From positions 1 through 34,400 of the forward strand of contig RPOO01000003.1 in assembly GCA_003857025.1 (NCBI GenBank): a stretch of DNA of 34,400 bases, in the 5' to 3' direction. Position numbers and translations under genes: made by a program. Positions within the stretch are counted from its first letter, which is position 1. The number at the start of each line of letters is the position of its first letter. The notes below the pieces were generated by a model. The model had not been told where the DNA came from. It did no database searches and was given only the letters and a program-made list of their open reading frames with translations. Positions 18,058-27,800 of the stretch are shown here, piece by piece. The stretch is from Methanothrix sp. Lineage in GTDB: Archaea; Halobacteriota; Methanosarcinia; Methanotrichales; Methanotrichaceae.

Positions 18058-19314
18058 TCAAGCGGGCCTGGGATAGGCAAATACGCCACGCTCTTTTAAA
18101 TCATAGTCAAGTCTCTGGAATCGCGTCAAGTACTCCTGATGAATCCCTTCCGGGTCCAAATCCTTGAACTGCTCCGGGTAGAAGAATTTGGCGAGATAGG
18201 CAACTCCGATGAAGAAGGAAGGCTTTCCGGCATTGCTATCCGACAGCATGAATACTCTATCGTCCTTCACCGCTTTTATGTTCTGCCATCCGGTTCGGTT
18301 TATGATGGACGCCCTCAGCTCTTTCGCGTCTGTCGCATTGTCTTTTTCGTATCCCATGTATTTATTTCCATGATTCGCGGTCTTTACGATCACTTCAGGA
18401 TTTTCCTTTATCACCCATTCCGGATCTACCGTGGGAGAAGATCCGGCAAGACCGAGGCCGATATTATTTCCACCAGCGATAAAGCACATATCGTTTAGAG
18501 CTGACCCATTGCTGGCAGCGGCAAAATCCTTGTTTTGCTCCAAGTAGACCCTGACCTTCTTCTCGTCCGGAATCTCACTTACCCGTTCCGCTATTTTTTT
18601 CAGGTAAGTTTCATAAAAGCTGATGAAATCGTAGGCTTCCTTTGGTTTTCCCATAAGATATCCCAGCTGCGCCATTTCCTGAGAAATATTTTTGGGCTGG
18701 TACAGGTTGAGTCCGATAACGGTCACATGAGGCTCGAGGCTCTTTGCATATTCTATGGCAACGAATGAAGCTCCATTCCACCCATAGGCAATGGCCACAT
18801 CCGGTTTCATGGATAGGATCTTCTCAAAGTCACAATTTGATCCCGATTTGACAACTGGCAGTTTGGATAGATCGGGGAAGAAGTCCTTTTTGTCCGCTAC
18901 ATACTGTTCGACGCCAATGATTTTTCCTTCCTCTCCCAGGATCTTTATGCATTCGGCAGAATGCTGATTCAGAGAGACCAGGCTCTTTATGGGGTACTTC
19001 ACAGTGACCGTTCTATTGGCCGAATCGATGAGAGTCAGGTTCTCCTCTGTTCCGCTGATGATCCTTTCGACCAGCTTGATATCTTGCTCATCGACCTTTC
19101 CGTCTCCATTGACATCGGAGAACGCCGTCCGTAATTGGCCGCCCTTTATGATTTCATTGATGTAATCGATATCCTTCTCGTCTATTATGCTGTCAAGGTT
19201 AGCATTTCCGTAGATCTTGAGCGTGAAGCTCTCGGCAAAAGCCGGGAAAACAACTAGAGACACGCATAAGACCATTGCCATTAAAGCACATCGTTTTCTA
19301 TTCATGGATCTCAT
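18058..19314 (-). CDS. Dockerin-like domain plus BtuF/FepB-like substrate-binding protein
   Basis: IYGNANLDSIIDEKDIDYINEIIKGGQLRTAFSDVNGDGKVDEQDIKLVERII; SBP domain; FYPEQFKDLDPEGIHQEYLTRFQRLDYDLKERGVFAYP. Confidence 0.9.
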   Translation of the reverse strand: MRSMNRKRCALMAMVLCVSLVVFPAFAESFTLKIYGNANLDSIIDEKDIDYINEIIKGGQLRTAFSDVNGDGKVDEQDIKLVERIISGTEENLTLIDSANRTVTVKYPIKSLVSLNQHSAECIKILGEEGKIIGVEQYVADKKDFFPDLSKLPVVKSGSNCDFEKILSMKPDVAIAYGWNGASFVAIEYAKSLEPHVTVIGLNLYQPKNISQEMAQLGYLMGKPKEAYDFISFYETYLKKIAERVSEIPDEKKVRVYLEQNKDFAAASNGSALNDMCFIAGGNNIGLGLAGSSPTVDPEWVIKENPEVIVKTANHGNKYMGYEKDNATDAKELRASIINRTGWQNIKAVKDDRVFMLSDSNAGKPSFFIGVAYLAKFFYPEQFKDLDPEGIHQEYLTRFQRLDYDLKERGVFAYPRPA

Positions 19315-19584
19315 CTTCCGGCACCAAAATCAGCCATCAGTTGCAGCCAAGGAAAACCGGCCTCAGGCGGACCTCAAGCTTCCTGCCATTCAAGGATGGA
19401 TAGATCATCTCTTACTACGTATAATTTGTGTTTAGCCAATTAATGACTTGTTATTGGTGCATGATTTGTGCTATAATCATACTACTTAGACATTTCGTGC
19501 TATGAAGGCATGAAGCCGTGCCTGCAAGATCTCTTTTGAGATTGTCAAAATTGTTCGGTATTCAAGAAATCAAGACTGTTGAAC

Positions 19585-20529
19585 TCAAGTCATCATCATA
19601 AGCACGCACAATGCAGTCAGCCTCACCGTGATGCTGATGATGGTCGAGATCGCCACCAGTGAAACACCCATGCGCATCCCGAACACAGAGGAATAAGTGG
19701 GTACCTGCGACCTTATGGCAATGAAGGGAAGCATGAACATGCTGCCCAGCATCAGGACGATGAGGGCTTTCACCTCGGAAAGGCTGCCGTTCTGGATCAT
19801 GGGGCCCAGCAGAGACATGCCCGCCTTGGGATTGGCCACATATACCGTCAACGGGATTATGGTCTCCGGTGGAACCTGGAAGAAATGGGCCAGAGGGATC
19901 ACATCCAGAGATGCTAGAATGCCGGTTTCGTTCAGATAGAGGATGGAGAAGGTCATTATGAAGAAGATGCCGGCCATTCGAAGAAATATGGGCATCTCAC
20001 CCTTCAAAGAGCCTTTGACGGCCTGCAAGAGTCCCTTTTTCGGCAGAGACCGAAACGCAGCATCCAGCGAAATTGAGTCCGCCACCAGATATCTTCTGCC
20101 AAGAATCATGACAATGAACAGCTTTGCGATCCCGGTGAAGGAGAATATGATCGCATACATCCCGCCCACAAAAACGCCCAAAACAGGAATCACAAAGGCC
20201 AGTTGATATGTGAAAAGCTCCCGGAAATAGACGGGAACGGTGTTCATCAGAGCGCTGAGGAAGGCCTGCCGCTCCGTCAGATGCCCGTCCGCTTTCAGCC
20301 GGGCGGTCATGGTGTTGGCGGCCAGGAGCGAGCCCAGGCTGACCACAAATGTGGATGCCGAGACCGCAGGCAGGCGCGATACTGAGGCCAGAGGTCTGGC
20401 AATGAATGAAACGCGGTGAAATAGGCCCATCTCCGTCAATATGCCCGTTAAAAAGAGCAATACGAATACGGTCGCCATAGTGGAAACGGTCGATTCCAGC
20501 GCTTCCAGGAGGATAGCGAGCATCGTCAA
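19585..20529 (-). CDS. Polytopic membrane protein, nucleoside-recognition/Gate-domain-like
   Basis: About 8 hydrophobic segments; STFVVSLGSLLAANTMTARLKADGHLTERQAFLSALMNTVPVYFREL and VANPKAGMSLLGPM resemble Gate-domain proteins. Confidence 0.6.
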   Translation of the reverse strand: MTMLAILLEALESTVSTMATVFVLLFLTGILTEMGLFHRVSFIARPLASVSRLPAVSASTFVVSLGSLLAANTMTARLKADGHLTERQAFLSALMNTVPVYFRELFTYQLAFVIPVLGVFVGGMYAIIFSFTGIAKLFIVMILGRRYLVADSISLDAAFRSLPKKGLLQAVKGSLKGEMPIFLRMAGIFFIMTFSILYLNETGILASLDVIPLAHFFQVPPETIIPLTVYVANPKAGMSLLGPMIQNGSLSEVKALIVLMLGSMFMLPFIAIRSQVPTYSSVFGMRMGVSLVAISTIISITVRLTALCVLMMMT

Positions 20530-20687
20530 ATCATCACCAGTCCGGCATTGTCAAATATCTCTAAAAAAATAATGCTCTTCTTCCTGGAAACAAGCACCAG
20601 ATGCGATATCGGATCGACAGGACAGATAGATCTCGCTATCTGCCCGCTTATGTGTGCAGCATATGCAGCTTTGGTATAATTTAAGGC

Positions 20688-21596
20688 TCATGCAACTACC
20701 GGTATCCCGGCCTTTCTTCGGGTCTCCTCTCGAATCTTCTGTGCCATTACGGCAAGGTTCTCCCTGGAAAGGGGCTTGGGAACCACGGTCTCTCCGCTCT
20801 CCAGGATCGACCGGGCCAGAATTCTGAACCGCTCTGCCGCCTGGGAATTGGGTGCGTATTCGATCACCGTCTGGCCATAAAGCTCGCTCTCCGTGATGAT
20901 GGGATCGCTGGGGATCGATCCTGTGACCCTGGAGCCGATGCTTGAAGCAAACTCCTCCACCAGCTCAAGGTTGTCCAGAGATCCGCGAACATTGTAGATG
21001 ATGCCGCCCAGCGCGGAACCGCCCCGCCCTGCGTGGCGCTGTATGCCTTTGCAGATATTGTTGGCGGCATAGATTGCCAGATAATCGGCGGAAGTCACCA
21101 CGAAGACATCATCCGCCAGCCCCTGGCGCAGAGGCATGCCGAAGCCGCCGCAAACGACGTCTCCCAGGACATCGTAGATGACCACATCAAGGCCGCTCTT
21201 GTAGACGCCAAGACGCCTGAGCAGCTCCACTGCTACCTTTATTCCCCTACCGGCGCAGCCCACGGCAGGCTCCGGCCCTCCCGCCTCCACGCACAAAACT
21301 CCCTTGAAGCCGGAGAAGACAACTTCATCCAAATCTATGCTCTTGCCCTTGCCCATCTCGGTTAATTCGAGCTTGTCTCCACCCTTTTCTCTCATCACAT
21401 CCAGTATCGTGGGAATATCTCGGTCGCCCCTCAGGTTCCTGGTGCAGTCCGCTTTGGGATCGCAGCCCACCTGCATGACCTTCTTTCCCATCTCTGCCAG
21501 AGCAGCAGCTACATTGGAGGAGACGGTGGACTTTCCAATGCCCCCCTTTCCATAAAACGCAATTTGTAAAGGCTCTTTTGCCAATGGACCTTTCAT
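20688..21596 (-). CDS. NifH/BchL/CfbC-like ATP-dependent [4Fe-4S] reductase component
   Basis: [18 protein letters not shown] (P-loop), [25 protein letters not shown] and [17 protein letters not shown] (the two cluster-ligand Cys regions). Start overlaps the upstream stop (ATGA). Confidence 0.95.
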   Translation of the reverse strand: MKGPLAKEPLQIAFYGKGGIGKSTVSSNVAAALAEMGKKVMQVGCDPKADCTRNLRGDRDIPTILDVMREKGGDKLELTEMGKGKSIDLDEVVFSGFKGVLCVEAGGPEPAVGCAGRGIKVAVELLRRLGVYKSGLDVVIYDVLGDVVCGGFGMPLRQGLADDVFVVTSADYLAIYAANNICKGIQRHAGRGGSALGGIIYNVRGSLDNLELVEEFASSIGSRVTGSIPSDPIITESELYGQTVIEYAPNSQAAERFRILARSILESGETVVPKPLSRENLAVMAQKIREETRRKAGIPVVA

Positions 21597-22858
21597 GCAC
21601 TTACCTCTTCTTTATTCCGATTAAGAATTGAGTTGATGATGCTCTCGCAGATGGGCGCAATTCCGGAAAATCCGGCAAACGGCAGACCGGATAGCGATAT
21701 GTGGTCGAGAACCGGATAGGACACCCTCACAAGCGATGCCTGAAGCTTCGATGCGATCCTCTTCTCGAATGTAGAGCCGAATATCAGGCTGACCCTGGCC
21801 GCTTTCAGGGCCTGGTTCATCTCCCAGCGATCCGGCTCGATCATCAGCGTCTGATAGTGGGGATCGACTGTGTTAATTTTCTCTTGCGTGGCGAAGTTAC
21901 AGGATGATATGGCCAGCAGTTTCACATCCATTCCCAGCTCATCGCTGAGAAACTCGGCCAGGTCAAAAGCTCTTCCGCTCTCCCCAACTACGGCCACTGG
22001 TGTCGAGTAGATCCCCTGAATGAACATGTGGGCATTCTCTACGGTCCGCTTTATCCTCTCCTTCTCCCGCACCAGCACCTGTGAGTCCACCTCTTTTTCC
22101 AGAGCGCCTGCGATCAGTTCGATGAATTTTATGCTCTTCTTGAGGCCGTAAGGATAGGGCACGGATATGTAAGGCGTGCCGAACTCCTCTTGCATGGCCT
22201 TGGCACATTCCAGGCCGTCTCCGCCCAGCAGCACATTCAGCTCTGCCTGAGGTGCCCTTTGCATCTCTTCGTAGGATGAGCCGCAGAGGATGGAGTTTAC
22301 GGAAAGATTCTGATCTTGAAGCATTCTCCTCATCTCGGATAGGTCTGAGCGGCTGCAAAAGTCGTCGGCTTTGAAGCCCAGGAGGTTGATTCCCTGGCGA
22401 GGCTCGTCTTCCGATGCCTGCATTCTGGGAACGAGCCTGGAGAGAGCCTCCTCGTAGCCGAGCCATGCCGGGCCCTCGGGTCCACCGACATCCATAGCTA
22501 TCAGCTCTGCCCCGATCTCGCCCTCCAAAAGCATCTCCAAACCCTCGACGTCCTCGCCCATGATGACGGGTGCGCTGCAGTTCAATACGGAAACGGCCTT
22601 CGGTCGGAAGGTCTGATCTGCCAGGCGGATGGCTGAGGCCAGCCGCTCCTCGCCGCTGTAGACCTCGTCGCTGGCCTTCAGACCGCTGGTGAGGACTCGC
22701 ACACTGTTTTGCTCCGAGCCCAAAGTCTGCAACAAGAGAGCGCCGCAATGGCACCCGTTCCTGCCGTGAATGATAACCATGCAGTCGCTTATGCCGTGCA
22801 TCGCCCGGAGGGCTCCAACCATTTTGCAATCGTGAAGCGGATCATATATTATGCTCAT
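21593..22858 (-). CDS. NifK/NifN-like nitrogenase superfamily subunit
   Basis: [47 protein letters not shown]...[17 protein letters not shown]. Start at 22858 preferred (17-bp overlap with upstream gene) over 22945. Confidence 0.85.
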   Translation of the reverse strand: MSIIYDPLHDCKMVGALRAMHGISDCMVIIHGRNGCHCGALLLQTLGSEQNSVRVLTSGLKASDEVYSGEERLASAIRLADQTFRPKAVSVLNCSAPVIMGEDVEGLEMLLEGEIGAELIAMDVGGPEGPAWLGYEEALSRLVPRMQASEDEPRQGINLLGFKADDFCSRSDLSEMRRMLQDQNLSVNSILCGSSYEEMQRAPQAELNVLLGGDGLECAKAMQEEFGTPYISVPYPYGLKKSIKFIELIAGALEKEVDSQVLVREKERIKRTVENAHMFIQGIYSTPVAVVGESGRAFDLAEFLSDELGMDVKLLAISSCNFATQEKINTVDPHYQTLMIEPDRWEMNQALKAARVSLIFGSTFEKRIASKLQASLVRVSYPVLDHISLSGLPFAGFSGIAPICESIINSILNRNKEEVSA

Positions 22859-24374
22859 TGAGTGCCACCCCCGCAAGTCCCTGGAAATGGTAGTAGGAGC
22901 CTTGCTTGAATTTTCTGGAACGCAGATGATGGAACGACAACGCAACTCTGGCCCAATGGGGCGAGAGATTGTTGATTCCGCTATCGAATTCCATCAAATC
23001 AAGGAGAGGCGAGCGCACTCTCACCCTTCCCATAGCCTCCCGGAAGACAATGCACAGGTCGATGGAAGGCAGGAAGCCGACGTTCAATTTCGTCTGGGAA
23101 AAATCATTCACATCAACGGTTCGGATGCCCTCTTTGTTGTAGAAGTGAGCGATCTTTGCCGGAGCCATGACCAGATCTATTTGCCGATTTCGGAATGTCT
23201 CCAGCTCTTCCTCCGGCGTGGGATTGACCAGGAGCTGGGGATGGAAACCGTAAATCTCCGCCAGTTTTAGATTTGCTCTCTCGATCTCCTGGATGGCTCT
23301 GTCCGTCACGCCGTGAGTGAGCGTCTGGGTCCTGTAGATGAGAGCTGCGACATCAACGCCGATATCTTTGAGCAGATTGAGGCTGAAGCCGACGGGGACT
23401 GCAACTCTCACTCCTTTCAGCTCCCTGGAGAGAGTTTCAAGCCTGGATTCTGCGGCTGCACGGTTTTTCTTTATGACCGAATCCGCCTCGCCCTCACGAC
23501 CCATGATCCTGGCGATCTCTTCCAGGACGCGGCAGCTTCCGGCGATTCCATAGGGGCTGATCATCTCCGGGTCCTTCTTCTTGTTGTACCTGTCCCAGCC
23601 CGTGATTTTGCAGTATTCCACGTTCATCTTCTTCTTCATCAGCTCGGCCCAGGACATGCGGTAGCCGGTGATGTTGAGGTCCGCCGCAGCCAGGTCCATC
23701 ATATCCCTGGTGGTGGTCTGGTCGAAGCAGATTTTGTTGATCTTGATGCCCATCTGAAGAAGAAGCGAGGCCATCTCCCGGCACTTGAGGGCGTTACGCT
23801 GAGTGGGAGAGTTGATCAGATTGACGGAACCCTCATTCCTGTCCACATCCTCCCGGCAGATCATCTGATCGGCTAGGGCATATAGCGAGTCCTGGATGCC
23901 CACCGGCCTTGATTTGCCCACAAAATCGCCTGTGGAGTAAATGACGCCGCAGCCGACCTTCTCCTTTGCCTTTTGCACGACTGCATTGATGTCGTCTCCT
24001 ATCAGGTCCGTGGTGCAGGTGGTGATCACAATTATCAGCCTGGGTGAATACCTCTCGTATGCCTCGACAATCGCCTTGCCCAGCTTTTCCTCGGCACCGT
24101 AGACCACGTCCACGTTGTTCAGATTGGTGCACGGGCTGTCATAGAAGGTGGAGGAGAGAGTGAAGGGATTGAGCTTTCGCTGAAAGGCGCATCCTACCGG
24201 CCCGTGAATGAGCGGCAGACTATCCACGATCGCATTGGCGACGATCATGGCTCCGGCGATCTTGCCATGAATTGCTCCCAGGTGGTGCATGGGCACGGCG
24301 CTGTAGATGCTTCTCATGGTCTCAAGGATGGGCGCTTCATCTCTTGAAACCAGATCTTGTTCCTCTGGGTCCAT
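22842..24374 (-). CDS. NifD/NifE-like nitrogenase superfamily subunit
   Basis: LPLIHGPVGCAFQRKLNPF...SPCTNLNNVDVVYGAEEKLGKAI...LIIVITTCTTDLIGDDINAVVQKAKEK; 510 aa. Confidence 0.9.
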   Translation of the reverse strand: MDPEEQDLVSRDEAPILETMRSIYSAVPMHHLGAIHGKIAGAMIVANAIVDSLPLIHGPVGCAFQRKLNPFTLSSTFYDSPCTNLNNVDVVYGAEEKLGKAIVEAYERYSPRLIIVITTCTTDLIGDDINAVVQKAKEKVGCGVIYSTGDFVGKSRPVGIQDSLYALADQMICREDVDRNEGSVNLINSPTQRNALKCREMASLLLQMGIKINKICFDQTTTRDMMDLAAADLNITGYRMSWAELMKKKMNVEYCKITGWDRYNKKKDPEMISPYGIAGSCRVLEEIARIMGREGEADSVIKKNRAAAESRLETLSRELKGVRVAVPVGFSLNLLKDIGVDVAALIYRTQTLTHGVTDRAIQEIERANLKLAEIYGFHPQLLVNPTPEEELETFRNRQIDLVMAPAKIAHFYNKEGIRTVDVNDFSQTKLNVGFLPSIDLCIVFREAMGRVRVRSPLLDLMEFDSGINNLSPHWARVALSFHHLRSRKFKQGSYYHFQGLAGVALNEHNI

Positions 24375-24623
24375 TTGGTTAACCTCTACTTACAGTTCAA
24401 TTTTTTGCGAATTCATTTTTGCTGCATGTCATTTCGACGATTTTTCTTACAGGGATTTCATAAGATTAAAGTATTTCCAATTAGCATTAAATAGCTTTTG
24501 GATATTTAATCGTAGCATAATTTGTGTCTTAAAAAACCGATGAGGTGGATCTTGATCCGGTAAACTGAGTCGGCGGGAATATGTTCGGACCACGGCAAAA
24601 GAAATGCTGAAGATATCCTGATA

Positions 24624-24785
24624 ATGTCAAGCCTGTGTTTCACTGCCAAGACTGTGATGCACTATCCAGACTGTGTATTATTACTATCCAGACTGTGTAT
24701 TATTACTATCCAGACTGTGTATCATTGCCAAGACTGTGCTTGATGCTTGTATTTGATACTGCCAGGCCTGTGCTTGATCATACAA
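24624..24785. repeat. Degenerate tandem array of CCARRCTGTG-containing units, including near-perfect 22-bp units
   Basis: CCAGACTGTGTATTATTACTAT at 24666-24687 and 24688-24709, with partial copies at about 24646, 24710, 24728 and 24762. Between the cobN-like and nifD-like genes. Confidence 0.9.
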
Positions 24786-24809
24786 AGCCGCCGCTTGACA
24801 TCCCAATCT

Positions 24810-27800
24810 CTATTTCGCAGCCTCCTCAATCACTCCCTCCAGATCGAGATATGCCTCCTTGATACGCTCCAGCTCGTTTTCGGAAGCATTCCAGTAACCC
24901 CTCCTCTCCGCTTCCAGCAGCCGCTCCATGATCTTTCCGCAAGCAAACTTGTTGTTCTTCTCCAGCCGATCTCGCACCTGCTCATCGAAGATGTAGCGCT
25001 CGGCTATTCCCGACCAGACCCAGTCGGCGATGCTGTGCGTCGTCGCCGCCAACCCCAGGGCGTTTTCCACTCGCTTTGCAATTTGCTGGCCACCGTGGTA
25101 GTCGTGCTGCAACATGGCATCGATCCACTTGGGATTGAGGAGGCGTGTCCTGATGCCCCGGTTCACCGAATCCTGCAAATCTTCGGTTCGGATGGCCTCG
25201 CCCGTGGTGTCGGTGATGAGCATCTGGGGCCGGTCGCCTCCGGCGCTCCTCACGGCATTGGATAGTCCCCCGAAGTATTCGAAGTAGTGATCGAGGTCGA
25301 TGATCTCATGGTCGTGGGTGTCTCTCACCTGGGACACGAGCCTGACCCTGGCCAGATTCTCCCGATAGACGGCCTCCGCCTGGAAGCCGTGCAGATCTCT
25401 GGCGTAAACGTGGCCAACCGACCGGATGAACACCTCGGAAAGCTCCTCTTCCGTCTTCCAAATAGAGTCTTCCACGATTGGGAGAAGCCTTGTTCCGTAC
25501 TCACCCGCCCGAGGGCCGAAGATCCTCCCGTCGGCAATTCTTGCGGCAGTCTTTTCGTCCAAGCCTGTCTCCTTGAGGTGAGAGAGATTTTCCAGTGAGT
25601 GCTTTCGTACATAGTTCATGTGCGGCGGCTCATCCAGACTTGCCGCCAGATGGGAAGCCTGGTCCAGAAACTCCATGATGTTGGGAAACATGTCCCGGAA
25701 AAAGCCGCAGATATTTACCAGGCAGTCGATTCTGGGACGGCCCAGCTCCTGCAGAGGTATCGGCTCAAGCTGCGGGGCCCAGGTTCCTTTGCCCCGATTG
25801 ACCTTCAAGCCGAGATAGCAAAGGATCTGGCCGATGGTCTCGCCTCCCGTCTTGGTGGTCTCAAAGCCCCAGAGCACGACGCCCGTGCTCTCCGGCCATT
25901 CGCCATTCTTTTCCCAGTACGCCGACAGGGTGTTGCGGGCGATCTCCCCCCCGCGCTCGCAGGCGGCAGGCGTGGGCACGCGGGTGGGATCGAACTGGGT
26001 GAGGTTCCTTCCCGACGGCAAAACCTCCGGGCTCCTGATCAGATCGCCTCCATCCCCCTGCTCGATAAACCCGCCCCGCAGGCCACGCATAAGGTTTGCG
26101 ATTTCAAGGCTGTTGTCCGAATAGCACTGCACCAGCTTTAATCCAAAATTAAGAGAGGCTGCCAGCTCTTCTTTATCCTGCAAGGATAGGTGCAAAGAAA
26201 GTTTGGATTTCATAGACGCATCCATAGCTGCTGTATCCATAGCGTCTGTCTCAATATCTGCTGTATCAATGGCCTCTGTTTCCATAGCGGCTAGATCCCT
26301 GACGGCTTCATCCACTGACCTATGCAGGCAATCCGAGGAGAGACGGGCGCACAGCTCATCGATCTTCTCCAGTTGAGGCAGAAAAGCCGACCGATCTTTG
26401 AGGGCTTTGTCATAATCGATTCCCTCACTTTCGGCAATGATGCGGTTGAGCGACTTTATCCCGGATCGGTCGTACCTCAAAATCGAAGTCATGAATGCGG
26501 CCAGGTCATCCTGAGAATAGCTCTCTCCCAGGATGTGCAGGCCTTTGGGCATGATGCTTCTCTTCATCCGGTACAATTCATCGTGAATCTTCTCGACATC
26601 CGTTTCCAAAAAGTTCAGCTTCTCTGCCAGGGCGAGGATCTGCTCCAGAATCCTGGGAGAACGCTGCGGGTCCTGAACCCTCGTCTCGGCAAGTTCGTCG
26701 ATCAGCTTTTGCAGCTCCACATAATCCTCGTACAGATCGGATGTGGTGTAAGGCGGATTGTTGTAGCCGACGAGGGTTGCATAAAGCCTTCTCTTGGCGA
26801 CAACCGCTTCGGAGGTGTTGGTGATGTGATAATAATAAAAATGCGGCATGTCACCTATCAGGAGATCAGGGAAGCACCGGCTGCTCATGCCCACCTCTTT
26901 TCCTTTGGTGAACTCGGCAAGGCCGTGTGTTCCCACATGCACCAACGCATCAGCTTTCCAGATTTTTTCCAGCCAGTGATAAAAAGCAATATACTGATGG
27001 TGCGAAGGAGCGGTCTTATCGTGGGATGCTGCTGCCAGGTCCTGGTCCTTCAAGGGCGGTCGGCAGGGCTGAATTCCTATGAAGATGTTGCCGAGAACGA
27101 TTCCCGGGATCAGGATATCCGCCTCTGCACTGCAATCCGGTCCCTTTCTCGTACTCTTTCCCTGACCTATCCGCTCACCAACTCCCAAATCTATCCGCTC
27201 ATTGATCCCTGAGTCACACCACTGATCAGTCCTGAGATCGCTCTTCCCATTATTCCTCAAATCGGTCTTTGCATCAGTTCGTGCATCTGTTCTTGCATCG
27301 TTTTTTGCAACCATCACTTTCCCCGGCGGCTCTCCCCAGGCGGCGACTACATCCCGGCGCATCTCATCGGGAAGAGTGTCGAAATAGTCACGATATTGCC
27401 TTGCTCCGAGGCGAACGCAGTTTTTTGCTGCCTTATCCGGACCAAACCAGATGCCGGAATTGGAGAAGGATAGCTGCTCAAAGATTCGGCTCAGCTTTCC
27501 TTCGGGAAGAGTCGTCTGATAACCTGAATTCTTCAGATGCCTGAGCAGCACGACCAGGCTCTCAAATACATTCAGAAACGAAGCGCCGCCCAAATTTCCG
27601 TCTCCTGGAGGGTAGCTGTAAATTATCAGGGCTACTCGCTTCTCGGTGTTGAGGAGCCTGCGAAGCCTGATCCGGTTCCTGATGCGGGACGTTATGCGCT
27701 CCATGCGGTCAGGGATGGAGACGACCTCTTGGATGGTGATCCCGCCGTTCTGGATCTCGGCCACTGCAGAGCAGGGGATGGGCTCGATGCTCCCGTCCAG

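Noticed and set aside
23313-23876. Plus-strand ORF of 187 aa and others opposite the Nif-like genes (22851-23270, 17041-17613, 14469-15029)
   Set aside because: Antisense to strong coding sequence; no family signature.
20688-24374. Canonical molybdenum nitrogenase (nifHDK)
   Set aside because: No NifI, NifB or NifE/N partners in the window, ligand pattern is non-canonical, and the genes sit with CobN/BtuC-type genes; nitrogenase-like is the supportable call.
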